In this document: piece by piece, positions 1 through 7,655 of the stretch
Layout: each line of letters starts with the position of its first letter
Position numbering within the stretch: position 1 is the first letter of the stretch
Assembly: GCA_043808035.1 (NCBI GenBank)
Contig: JAZDFH010000014.1
Location: 1 to 35,902, forward strand
DNA length: 35,902 bases
DNA from: JAZDFH01 sp043808035
Lineage (GTDB): Bacteria; Patescibacteriota; Minisyncoccia; UBA6257; Colwellbacteraceae
Reading direction: 5' to 3'
Notes under the pieces: generated by a model
The model's database searches: none
What the model saw: only the letters and a program-made list of their open reading frames with translations
What the model was told of the DNA's origin: nothing
Made by a program: the position numbers and the translations under genes

Positions 1-80
1 AGGCTCATGGTGGAGTGATTCATGCGGAGTCTGCTGGCCGAGACACGGGGAGTGTGTTTGTGGTGGAGATGCCGGTATAA
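1..80 (+). CDS. C-terminal end of a sensor histidine kinase (partial)
   Basis: The frame that ends at the TAA at 78-80 reads AHGGVIHAESAGRDTGSVFV followed by VEMPV. This matches the end of the HATPase domain of two-component sensor kinases: the AHGG-x-I-x-AES element, then the G-x-GS-x-F-x-x-x-LP type G2 box and closing strand. Only about 25 residues are visible, so the family call rests on this motif alone and the sensor type cannot be told. No terminator hairpin with a T-run follows directly; a long imperfect inverted repeat does. Confidence 0.6.
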   Translation, partial: AHGGVIHAESAGRDTGSVFVVEMPV

Positions 81-195
81 AATCAAAACTGAAAATTCAA
101 AATTGCAACGCAAAAGTCAAAAATTATATCGACGCTTTGTGCGTGTCTCCGAAGTTTTAATTTTTAAGTTGCAATTTTTCTAAGTTTTGATTTAA
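78..195. repeat. Long imperfect inverted repeat, AT-rich
   Basis: The left arm (about 78-125) contains AAATCAAAACT and AAATTGCAAC. The right arm (about 152-195) contains the reverse complement GTTGCAATTTTT and AGTTTTGATTT. The arms pair imperfectly over about 40 nt around a loop holding TCGACGCTTTGTGCG. A related A-rich tract with AACGCAAAATTGTAACG occurs near 5108-5127. It may act as a terminator for the upstream kinase gene or be a dispersed intergenic repeat. Confidence 0.5.
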
Positions 196-296
196 TGCTT
201 ATTCATTATTCGAGTTAAATGGAGTTTCGTGTTGTTTTTTTCTAGATGCCAAATTCTTGATTCATTCGCATTATTCTATTTTTATACGGTCTTTGT

Positions 297-302
297 TATA
301 GT
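297..302 (+). promoter_or_regulatory. Possible -10 box for ileS (leaderless)
   Basis: TATAGT lies 7 nt before the ATG at 310, so a transcript would start at or next to the start codon. AGAAGG at 303-308 is too close to the ATG (1 nt) to be a normal Shine-Dalgarno site. No convincing -35 is seen. Confidence 0.4.
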
Positions 303-309
303 AGAAGGT

Positions 310-3300
310 ATGACAGACGAGTTTAAAAAGAGTACAAATGCTCAAAAGGAAGAAGAGATATTAACTTTTTGGCGGGATAATGAGATTTTTCAAAAAACAG
401 TATCAAAGAAATCTCCGAATGGTGATTTTGTTTTTTATGATGGTCCGCCGTTTGCAACAGGTCTACCACATTATGGACATTTATTGGCGGGTACGATAAA
501 GGACGCTATTCCTCGTTATCAAACAATGAGAGGGAAAGCTGTTCGGAGACAATGGGGATGGGATTGCCACGGATTACCGATAGAGAATCTTATCGAAAAA
601 GAATTGGGGCTTAAGAATAAACAGGACATTGAAATTTATGGTGTCGAAAAATTCAACGATGCGGCCAAGAGTAGCGTATTGCGATATGACAAAGAATGGA
701 AAGAGATCATTCCGCGTGTCGGGAGATTTGTCGATATGGACCATAGTTACAAGACGATGGATTGGACATATTCGGAATCAATTTGGTGGGCATTTAGTGA
801 ACTGTACAAGAAAGACTTTGCATATGAAGGATACAAATCAATGCATATTTGTCCGCGGTGTGAGACAACGTTGGCAAATTCGGAAGTAGCACAAGGGTAT
901 AAAGATATAAAAGACCTTTCCGTTATTGCAAAGTTTGAACTTGTTGATGAGCCGAATACGTTTGTGCTTGCTTGGACTACAACGCCATGGACGCTTCCGG
1001 GGAATGTAGCTTTGGCGGTTGGAAAAGATATTTCATATGTCAAAGTAAAGATCGATAAAGGGAAATATTCAGGTGAAACATATATCATTGCCGGCGAACG
1101 CATGACTGACATTTTACAAAAATCAGGCATGTTGGGAGATGCGATTGATCCACTGAAAGATAGTCCTGTTGAGTTGATTGCCGAAATTGTTCATTTGAAA
1201 GGATCGGATCTTATAGGGAAAGCATACAAGCCACTCTTTGATTATTATGCGAATAAAGAAGATTTGGAGAATCGTGAAAATGGATGGAAAATATATGCTG
1301 CTGATTTTGTAACGACAGAAGAAGGTACGGGGGTCGTTCATATTGCTCCGGCGTTTGGTGAGGACGATATGAATCTTGGCGCAGAGTATAAGTTACCGTT
1401 TGTACAACATGTAAAGATGAACGGTACGTTTACTGACGAGGTAATTCCTTTTGCCGGAATGCCGGTGAAGTCGAAAGATGCGCCGCAATCGACGGATATA
1501 GAGATCATCAAATATCTCGCCAAAGAAGGGAAACTTTTTTTGAAAGAAAAATATGAGCATTCATATCCTCATTGTTGGAGGTGTGATACTCCTCTTTTGA
1601 ATTATGCCGCATCGTCGTGGTTTATTAAGGTAACAGCTTTACGAGATAGGCTGGTTGAAAGTAATAAAAATATAACATGGGTCCCTGAAAATATTCGTGA
1701 CGGCCGTTTTGGAAAATGGTTGGAAGGAGCGCGAGATTGGGCCGTGTCCCGATCTCGATATTGGGGAGCTCCGTTGCCGGTGTGGAAATGTAATACCTGT
1801 GAAACTGTGGAAGTCTGTGGCTCTGTAGAGGAAGTTAAGAAAATGACAAAACTTTCAGGAAACAATTATTTCATCGTGCGACATGGCGAGGCAGAAAGTA
1901 ATGCGGGAAATTTTGTAAGCTCGAATGTCAGCAATAAACATCATCTTACCAAGAAAGGAGAATCGCAAGTTGTTGCGGTAGCCACAGAATTAAAGGAGAG
2001 AAAAATCACACGTATTTTTTCATCTGACTTTGTGCGAACGCGCGAAACGGCAGAGTGTATCGCTGAGACAATTGGTTTCGCAAAAGAAGATATTATTTTC
2101 GATACGCGATTGAGAGAAGTAAATACTGGAGATTTTGATGGAAAACCAGTTCAAGAATATTTCGATTTTTTCAATTCTATCGAGGAAAAGTTTGTAAAAC
2201 GTCCACCAAATGGTGAAACGGCGAGTGAGATTAAGCAACGAGTAGGGAATTTTTTATATGACATCGAGAAGCAGTACCATGATGAAAATATTCTTATTGT
2301 TTCGCATGAATATCCTTTATGGCTCCTTTGTGCAGCGGCTACAGGTGCTGATGTAGAACGTGCATCTGACATGAAGAGAGCACGAGTAGGGGAATTTATT
2401 TTTAACGCGGAGCTGCAGGAGCTTCCATTTATTCCATTACCGCACAATCGTGATTATGAGTTGGATGTCCATCGCCCATATATCGATGAAATAGTATTTT
2501 CGTGCCCTTGCGGAGGAGAAAAACATCGTATACCTGAAGTGTTTGATTGTTGGTTCGAATCAGGTTCAATGCCCTATGCACAGTTTCATTATCCATTCGA
2601 AAATAAAGAATTATTTGAACGGAATTTTCCGGCTGATTTTATTGCAGAAGGAGTTGACCAAACAAGAGGCTGGTTTTATACGTTATTGGTCTTGTCAGTC
2701 GGCCTTTTTGATAAAGCGGCATTTAAAAACGTCATTGTAAACGGTCTTATTCTTGCAGAGGATGGACAAAAAATGTCAAAGCGGCTTAAGAATTATCCTG
2801 ATCCGCTCTATCTTGTGAACCGATATGGCGCGGATGCATTGCGATACTATATGTTATCTTCTCCTGTCGTCCATGGAGAAGAATTGCGGTTTTCGGAAAA
2901 AGGCGTTGATGAAGTATTCAAGAAGGTTATATTGCGGCTCAATAATGTGTGTTCATTCTATGATATGTATGCAGATGTATTACATACTCTTGATATGCAT
3001 AAAGGAAGTACTCATGTATTGGATTTATGGATACAATCCAGACTTAATCAATTAATATCAGAAGTTGAGTCTGCAATGGATAAATATACGTTAGATCAAG
3101 CGGTAAAACCAATTGCATCATTTATTGATGGCCTTTCGACATGGTATCTTCGTCGATCAAGGGATCGATTTAAGTCTCATCTGACAGATTCTCAAACAGC
3201 AGGAGAACAAGTAGACGAAAATGAGGACAAACTATATGCGATTGCGACCACTCGTTATGTCCTTGAGACGCTTGCGAAGGTTATGGCGCCGTTTATGCCA

Positions 3301-4002
3301 TTTATTGCTGAAGAGGTTTATCAAAAAGTTACAGTGGGCATCTGTAAGGCTAAAAAGTATTGTGCCGCTACGGATACATCCACACAGTGCGTTTGTGGAT
3401 GTAAAGATAGTGTTCATCTGCAGGATTGGCCGACATGTGGGATGGTTGATATGAAAAAAATAACGGCAATGCAAGAAGCCCGTAGCGTTGTAGAGGCAAC
3501 ACTTGCAGCGCGGTCAAAAACGGGAATAAAAGTAAGGCAGCCACTAGAAAGCGTTTTCTACACCACAACGAGCAAGGAATCATTCCCTGTAGCATACGAA
3601 GCTATTATTGCCGATGAAATCAACGTAAAAAAAGTTATCTTTAAAGAAGAAATAGCAACAGATGATTTACAGGAAGATGATCGATACCAAATCGTAGAAG
3701 GGGACGGAGTGATTGTTGTATTACATACAGAGATAACAGATGAGTTAAGAAAGGAAGGAAATTTTCGTGATCTCGTCAGGTGTATTCAAGATATACGAAA
3801 AAAACAAAATTTGACTCCTCGAGATGCAATTGTTATACGAGTATTCTCGGATAACGAGGGCATTCAGTTTATTAAATCTTGTGAAACTGAACTGCAACAA
3901 GCGACAAATGCGGAAGAAATTATATTCGAAATAGCTGCACTCGAAAATGCTTATTCGATAACGATTGGGTCTATGACATTTTCTTTATTTGTTGCTGTAT
4001 GA
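310..4002 (+). CDS. ileS: Isoleucine--tRNA ligase with an embedded histidine-phosphatase domain
   Basis: This enzyme charges tRNA-Ile with isoleucine in the cytoplasm. The ATG at 310 is chosen because the conserved N-terminus starts there; the 27 extra upstream codons look unrelated. The protein has 1230 aa, against about 1000-1050 for type 2 (eukaryote-like) IleRS, which it resembles (FYDGPPFATGLPHYGH). The class I signatures are HYGH at residues 54-57 and KMSKR at 821-825. The editing domain contains TTPWTLPGN and GTGVVHIAPAFGEDD. The extra length is mainly one insert of about 200 aa (about residues 517-715). It carries RHGE at 524-527, SSDFVRTRETAE, LREVNTGDFDG and IVSHEY (His666), the full motif set of the histidine phosphatase/phosphoglycerate mutase-like superfamily. 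The insert sits just before LDVHRPYIDEI, between the CNTCETVEVC and CPCGGEKH cysteine pairs. A short Cys-rich insert (about residues 1008-1035) lies in the anticodon-binding part. The synthetase call is certain; the role of the phosphatase insert is unknown. Confidence 0.97.
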   Translation: MTDEFKKSTNAQKEEEILTFWRDNEIFQKTVSKKSPNGDFVFYDGPPFATGLPHYGHLLAGTIKDAIPRYQTMRGKAVRRQWGWDCHGLPIENLIEKELGLKNKQDIEIYGVEKFNDAAKSSVLRYDKEWKEIIPRVGRFVDMDHSYKTMDWTYSESIWWAFSELYKKDFAYEGYKSMHICPRCETTLANSEVAQGYKDIKDLSVIAKFELVDEPNTFVLAWTTTPWTLPGNVALAVGKDISYVKVKIDKGKYSGETYIIAGERMTDILQKSGMLGDAIDPLKDSPVELIAEIVHLKGSDLIGKAYKPLFDYYANKEDLENRENGWKIYAADFVTTEEGTGVVHIAPAFGEDDMNLGAEYKLPFVQHVKMNGTFTDEVIPFAGMPVKSKDAPQSTDIEIIKYLAKEGKLFLKEKYEHSYPHCWRCDTPLLNYAASSWFIKVTALRDRLVESNKNITWVPENIRDGRFGKWLEGARDWAVSRSRYWGAPLPVWKCNTCETVEVCGSVEEVKKMTKLSGNNYFIVRHGEAESNAGNFVSSNVSNKHHLTKKGESQVVAVATELKERKITRIFSSDFVRTRETAECIAETIGFAKEDIIFDTRLREVNTGDFDGKPVQEYFDFFNSIEEKFVKRPPNGETASEIKQRVGNFLYDIEKQYHDENILIVSHEYPLWLLCAAATGADVERASDMKRARVGEFIFNAELQELPFIPLPHNRDYELDVHRPYIDEIVFSCPCGGEKHRIPEVFDCWFESGSMPYAQFHYPFENKELFERNFPADFIAEGVDQTRGWFYTLLVLSVGLFDKAAFKNVIVNGLILAEDGQKMSKRLKNYPDPLYLVNRYGADALRYYMLSSPVVHGEELRFSEKGVDEVFKKVILRLNNVCSFYDMYADVLHTLDMHKGSTHVLDLWIQSRLNQLISEVESAMDKYTLDQAVKPIASFIDGLSTWYLRRSRDRFKSHLTDSQTAGEQVDENEDKLYAIATTRYVLETLAKVMAPFMPFIAEEVYQKVTVGICKAKKYCAATDTSTQCVCGCKDSVHLQDWPTCGMVDMKKITAMQEARSVVEATLAARSKTGIKVRQPLESVFYTTTSKESFPVAYEAIIADEINVKKVIFKEEIATDDLQEDDRYQIVEGDGVIVVLHTEITDELRKEGNFRDLVRCIQDIRKKQNLTPRDAIVIRVFSDNEGIQFIKSCETELQQATNAEEIIFEIAALENAYSITIGSMTFSLFVAV

Positions 4003-4020
4003 TGTGCTGAGAAAGTTTAA

Positions 4021-4065
4021 GTCAATAAAAAAACATCCTCTTCTAAAGGATGTTTTTTTATTGAC
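4021..4065. terminator. Bidirectional terminator between ileS and trpS
   Basis: This is a perfect 18-bp inverted repeat: arm GTCAATAAAAAAACATCC at 4021-4038, loop TCTTCTAAA, second arm at 4048-4065. A and T runs in the arms give a U-tract on both strands. It overlaps the last base of the trpS stop codon and fits the convergent gene pair. Confidence 0.9.
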
Positions 4066-5045
4066 TATATGAGACCGATTTTTTTATGTATCTTTTGTAA
4101 TGTTACGTTTGCGTGTTTTTCAGCAGTTCGGGCATTTCGCGCAAGCGCTTTCATAACTGCTTCTTTGTTTTTTATAATTTCTTGCCGCTTTTCTCGAAAT
4201 GGTTTGAATTTTTCTATAACTATTTTTGTTAACGATTCTTTGAAAGGAGCATATCCCGCGTTTTTGAACTCACTTACTACCTTTTTTATTGGTACATCGG
4301 AGAGTTCTGAGTATATGAGAACAAGGTTTGACACACCAGGACGTTTTTCTGGATTGTACTCTATTGTTCGTTCAGAGTCTGTTACCGCTCGTTTAATTTT
4401 GTCTCGTATTACTTGTGGCGTGTCAGAAAGATATAGACATCCATTCGGCAATGACTTCGACATTTTTTTAAAAGGGTTATCAAGACTCATGACACGAGGA
4501 ATTTTTGTGTACAAGGCTTTTGGTTCTTTAAATGTTTTACCAAACGTATTGTTAAACGTACGCGCAATGTCACGTGCTAATTCAACATGTTGTCGTTGAT
4601 CTTCACCGACGGGAACATATACGGCGTTGTAAATAAGAATGTCTGCCGCCATAAGAACAGGATAACTAAAGAGTCCAAGGTTGGGGGTATGCCCTTCTTG
4701 GAGTTTTTCTTTGTACTCAATCATATTCGAGAGTCTTCCTGTTGATGTCACAGTGCCGAGTATCCATGAAAGGTTCGTATGTGCTTGTACGTGTGACTGA
4801 ATAAAGATAGTTGATTTCTTTATATCCAATCCCGCGGCAATGAAATCGATAATGACATTGAATATTTCTTTCCTTTTTTCTTTTGGTGAATAATTTTGTG
4901 TAATGGAATGGTAATCGGCAATAAAAAAATAACAATCGTATTTATTTGAGTCTTGCAACGCAACCGCATTTTCGACAGTACCGAGATAATTCCCAACGTG
5001 TAATTTTCCTGACGGCTTAATACCGGTAACAATATTTGGTTTCAT
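4065..5045 (-). CDS. trpS: Tryptophan--tRNA ligase
   Basis: This class Ic synthetase charges tRNA-Trp. The start is placed at the ATG at 5045 (MKPNIVTGIKPSGKLHVGNY), which matches the usual beginning of bacterial TrpRS and gives 326 aa, a normal length. The HIGH-type motif is HVGN at residues 16-19 and the KMSKS motif is at 194-198. The signature region SYPVLMAADILIY and the GEDQRQHVELARDIA helix are intact. It converges on ileS, with which it shares a terminator. No Shine-Dalgarno is obvious. Confidence 0.97.
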   Translation of the reverse strand: MKPNIVTGIKPSGKLHVGNYLGTVENAVALQDSNKYDCYFFIADYHSITQNYSPKEKRKEIFNVIIDFIAAGLDIKKSTIFIQSHVQAHTNLSWILGTVTSTGRLSNMIEYKEKLQEGHTPNLGLFSYPVLMAADILIYNAVYVPVGEDQRQHVELARDIARTFNNTFGKTFKEPKALYTKIPRVMSLDNPFKKMSKSLPNGCLYLSDTPQVIRDKIKRAVTDSERTIEYNPEKRPGVSNLVLIYSELSDVPIKKVVSEFKNAGYAPFKESLTKIVIEKFKPFREKRQEIIKNKEAVMKALARNARTAEKHANVTLQKIHKKIGLI

Positions 5046-5340
5046 AACAGTATTGTACAAAAAGTGGATAGAGGATGACAAATGAGAGAAAATAATTCAA
5101 AAATTAAAACGCAAAATTGTAACGAAAAAATAAAAACTGAAACTAAAAGACATGGTTGGTAAATTTCAAATATCAAAATCAACCCGCCTGAATGACTGAT
5201 GTATTCAGTCGGGCAGGAATACCAAATGACTGAATCCTCCATCCGCCAACCGGCAGCTGGCAGACAAAACATCATGCAGTCTCTTTTTGACATTTGTGTT
5301 TTGTTATTCCTTTGATATTGGAATTTTGTATTTTGGTATT
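5046..5340. other. Intergenic region trpS-rnj, repeat-rich, no gene seen
   Basis: This spacer between two minus-strand genes holds an A-rich tract (5095-5150), a copy of a dispersed hairpin repeat (5162-5228) and a GC-richer patch (CCGCCAACCGGCAGCTGGCA, 5242-5261) that can fold weakly. I see no credible coding frame. Confidence 0.5.
5162..5228 (-). repeat. Dispersed hairpin repeat, copy A
   Basis: Read on the minus strand, it aligns almost end to end with the segment at 7557-7630. Shared blocks are TTTGGTATT, then TGCCCGACTGAATACATCAG, then CGGG, then ATTTGAAAT. The core folds as CCCG-C-CTGAAT / ATTCAG-T-CGGG with one mismatch. The two copies lie in opposite orientation on either side of rnj and tRNA-Leu. 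Confidence 0.8.
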
Positions 5341-5366
5341 AAAAAAGAACCCGAAGGTTCTTTTTT
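5341..5366 (-). terminator. rnj terminator
   Basis: An 11-bp perfect stem (AAAAAAGAACC / GGTTCTTTTTT) with a four-base loop, which reads TTCG on the minus strand, is followed by a T-run in the direction of rnj. It begins 4 nt after the rnj stop codon. Confidence 0.9.
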
Positions 5367-5370
5367 AAAC

Positions 5371-7152
5371 TTACACTTCAATCACGACTGGTAAAACCAT
5401 TGGTCGACGATAAGTCTTATTATATAAGAATTGTCCGAGCTGGTCTCGCATAAGTGATTTTAAGTAATCGGCATCAAGTTGTTGTTTTCTCGGGATATGG
5501 TCTGCTATGGCGCGTATTTTTTGTCGGACTTGCTTCAACATATCTTGATTGTCTTTCAGGTAAATAAATCCTCTCGATATGATATCGGGATTTTTTAAAA
5601 CACGGCCGGTCTTTCTATCGAGTGTTACAATGATAACAATCATGCCTTCTTGAGCAAGCATTTTTCTGTCGCGTAAGACGATTTCTCCAACATCCCCGAC
5701 ACCAAGGCCGTCGACCATGACGTAGTGTGCAGGTACGGTTTCATCAGTAATGACAAAATGTTGTTTGGAGAGTACGGCAACGCTTCCGTTGTCGAGCATT
5801 CTGACATTTTCTTTTTTTACACCCGCTTCAATCGCGTTCTGACAATTAACTACACGCATGTAGTAGTGTCCATGTACGGGCATGAAGAAATCTGGTTTTA
5901 AAATACGAACGACGGTTTTGATATCTTCTTGTGTAGCATGTCCGCTTGCGTGAATGTCGATGACTTTCGTATGGTAGATGCTTGCTCCTTGTCGAGAGAT
6001 ATTGTCTTTTAATGACTGGACACTTCGTTCGTTTCCAGGGATAACCGAAGAAGAAAAGACGACACCATCTCCTGGTTTTAATTGGATATGCCTATGCTCG
6101 CCGCTCACGATACGCATCAATCCTGCGTTAGATTCTCCTTGTGCGCCGGTTGAGAGGATAAGAAGATTCTTATCTTTATATTTATGGATTTCTTCTATAG
6201 GAATGATTGTGTCTTCGCTTACTTTGATGTATCCCAAATTACGAGCGATCTGAATATTGTTTTTCATTGATCGGCCATTTATAGCGACCTTCCGTCCCAT
6301 TTTTTCTGCGATGTGCATAATTTCACCGATACGAGTGATCATGGAAGAGAACGTCGCAAGAATGATGCGACCTTCCATTTTTTTAAAAAGCATTGCCAAA
6401 TTTTTTTCTACCGTTTTTTCAGAAACGGATTGCCCTGCTTCTTCGGCATTTGTACTGTCTGCCATAAATGTGTGAACACCCATTTTCCCAATGCGTTCAA
6501 CGGTTTCTAGTCCAAGTGGTTTACCGTCTTCCGTGTAGTCTATACGAAAGTCTGCAAAGTAAACTAAATTGCCAATAGGAGTTTTAATAATAACTCCTGT
6601 AGTGTCCGGTACGGTATGAGATACTTCGAAAAATTCAAATTCAAAATATTTTCCAACTTTCGCCATATAGCCGTTTTGTACCGTGGTGATATTCAATTTA
6701 GGAACATTCACAAATTCTTCTTGTCGTTTTTCAACGATAGCTTTGGTAAGTTTTTGTGTATAGATGGGAGGATTACCTAGTCTGCTGGAAAGATATGGGA
6801 CTGCACCAATATGATCAAAGTGAGCGTGTGTAAGGACAATCGCTTTAATATTATCCTTTTTAGGTATAAGCGAGGTAATATTTGGGATGATGTAATCAAT
6901 ACCAGGTGTTTCTTCTTCGGGGAACTGAAAACCCATATCGATGATTACGATCTCATCTTTATATTCGATGTACATCATATTCCTGCCTATTTCTTCAAGT
7001 CCGCCAAGAGGAACAACTCGGATGCCGTTCAATGTTGATGAATTTGTTTGTTTCCGTTGTCGTGGATTACTGTCAGATTCGCTTTCAGGGCGGATCTTTG
7101 GATTACTTGGCACTACAAAATGTTGTTGTGCCGATTTTGGTTGTATTATCAT
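5371..7152 (-). CDS. rnj: Ribonuclease J
   Basis: This is a metallo-beta-lactamase/beta-CASP ribonuclease (5'-3' exo- and endonuclease) that matures and degrades RNA in bacteria lacking an RNase E-centred system. At 593 aa it is slightly longer than the usual 555 because of a Gln/Ser-rich, probably disordered tail of about 42 aa before IRVVPLGGLEEIGRNM. The metal-binding HAHFDH motif is at residues 109-114. Further motifs are FADFRID, the beta-CASP block NGRSMKNN, DIHASGHATQED and MPVHGHYYMR. The C-terminal domain ends in YNKTYRRPMVLPVVIEV. The ATG at 7152 is the only good start. A palindrome overlaps its presumed promoter. Confidence 0.97.
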   Translation of the reverse strand: MIIQPKSAQQHFVVPSNPKIRPESESDSNPRQRKQTNSSTLNGIRVVPLGGLEEIGRNMMYIEYKDEIVIIDMGFQFPEEETPGIDYIIPNITSLIPKKDNIKAIVLTHAHFDHIGAVPYLSSRLGNPPIYTQKLTKAIVEKRQEEFVNVPKLNITTVQNGYMAKVGKYFEFEFFEVSHTVPDTTGVIIKTPIGNLVYFADFRIDYTEDGKPLGLETVERIGKMGVHTFMADSTNAEEAGQSVSEKTVEKNLAMLFKKMEGRIILATFSSMITRIGEIMHIAEKMGRKVAINGRSMKNNIQIARNLGYIKVSEDTIIPIEEIHKYKDKNLLILSTGAQGESNAGLMRIVSGEHRHIQLKPGDGVVFSSSVIPGNERSVQSLKDNISRQGASIYHTKVIDIHASGHATQEDIKTVVRILKPDFFMPVHGHYYMRVVNCQNAIEAGVKKENVRMLDNGSVAVLSKQHFVITDETVPAHYVMVDGLGVGDVGEIVLRDRKMLAQEGMIVIIVTLDRKTGRVLKNPDIISRGFIYLKDNQDMLKQVRQKIRAIADHIPRKQQLDADYLKSLMRDQLGQFLYNKTYRRPMVLPVVIEV

Positions 7153-7168
7153 GATTCGTTTATTTTTT

Positions 7169-7186
7169 ATACGATAGTTATCGTAT
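7169..7186. promoter_or_regulatory. Operator-like palindrome overlapping the rnj promoter
   Basis: ATACGATA-GT-TATCGTAT is a perfect 8-bp inverted repeat with a 2-nt centre, 17 nt upstream of the rnj ATG. On the minus strand its inner end merges into GTATAAA, a plausible -10 box, so a protein bound here would cover the promoter. No regulator can be named. Confidence 0.5.
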
Positions 7187-7281
7187 TTTTTATGTGTTGT
7201 ACATAAGCATTCATTATATTGTTCGACCGATGCTTGAGTACATTTTTTGTAAAAAGATGCTCGTCAGACGTGCACTTTTTG

Positions 7282-7363
7282 TGCCCGAGGGGAGACTCGA
7301 ACTCCCAAGGGTTACCCCACAGCGACCTGAACGCTGCGTGTCTACCAATTTCACCACCCGGGC
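7282..7363 (-). tRNA. tRNA-Leu (anticodon CAG)
   Basis: The minus strand gives a full 82-nt class II tRNA. The acceptor GCCCGGG pairs with CTCGGGC (one G-U), the D-arm contains AATTGGTAGAC, the anticodon stem-loop is CAGCG-TTCAGGT-CGCTG, a variable arm follows (GGGG-TAA-CCCT), and the T-arm is GGGAG-TTCGAGT-CTCCC. The anticodon CAG (7327-7329 on the plus strand) reads CUG leucine codons. The discriminator is A and CCA is not encoded. The 3' end lies 130 nt upstream of rnj. Confidence 0.97.
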
Positions 7364-7655
7364 AAGGTGTGTCTATACAAAAAATTGCCGATTAAAGAAC
7401 GGGTTTATATAATACGAAAACAATCACTCGTTTATAATGTGGATAAGTAAACACTCTATAAGGGATTACACTCTATATTTAAACTATAAACCGAAAATAT
7501 CATGTTTGTCAATCTGCTGCAGTTAAAAAAGAACCGTACAACCTTTTAGCATTAAATCATTTGGTATTTCTGCCCGACTGAATACATCAGTCGTTCAGTC
7601 GGGTGAATTTTGGAATTCGACATTTGAAATCTTTGTTATTTTATTCATTTTCCTA
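7364..7655. other. Intergenic region, tRNA-Leu to solute-binding protein gene
   Basis: No gene is seen. It holds the motif ATTGCCGATTA (7384-7394, shared with other intergenic regions), a direct repeat of ACACTCTATA (7451-7460 and 7468-7477) and repeat copy B. The tRNA promoter must lie in the left part, but no clear -35/-10 pair could be chosen. Confidence 0.4.
7557..7630 (+). repeat. Dispersed hairpin repeat, copy B
   Basis: This is homologous to 5162-5228 in opposite orientation. The core forms a perfect 10-bp stem CCCGACTGAA / TTCAGTCGGG around TACATCAGTCG. It lies 26 nt past the stop of the solute-binding protein gene and could also act as its 3' hairpin. Confidence 0.8.

Noticed and set aside
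310..4002. An assembly chimera or frameshift explaining the IleRS insert
   Set aside because: The frame is open throughout, base composition does not change at the borders, and the IleRS sequence resumes precisely after the insert. Read-level confirmation is not possible from this sequence alone.
4069..4599. A 176-codon plus-strand frame antisense to trpS
   Set aside because: The TrpRS reading is unambiguous, and the opposite frame has no domain or start signals.
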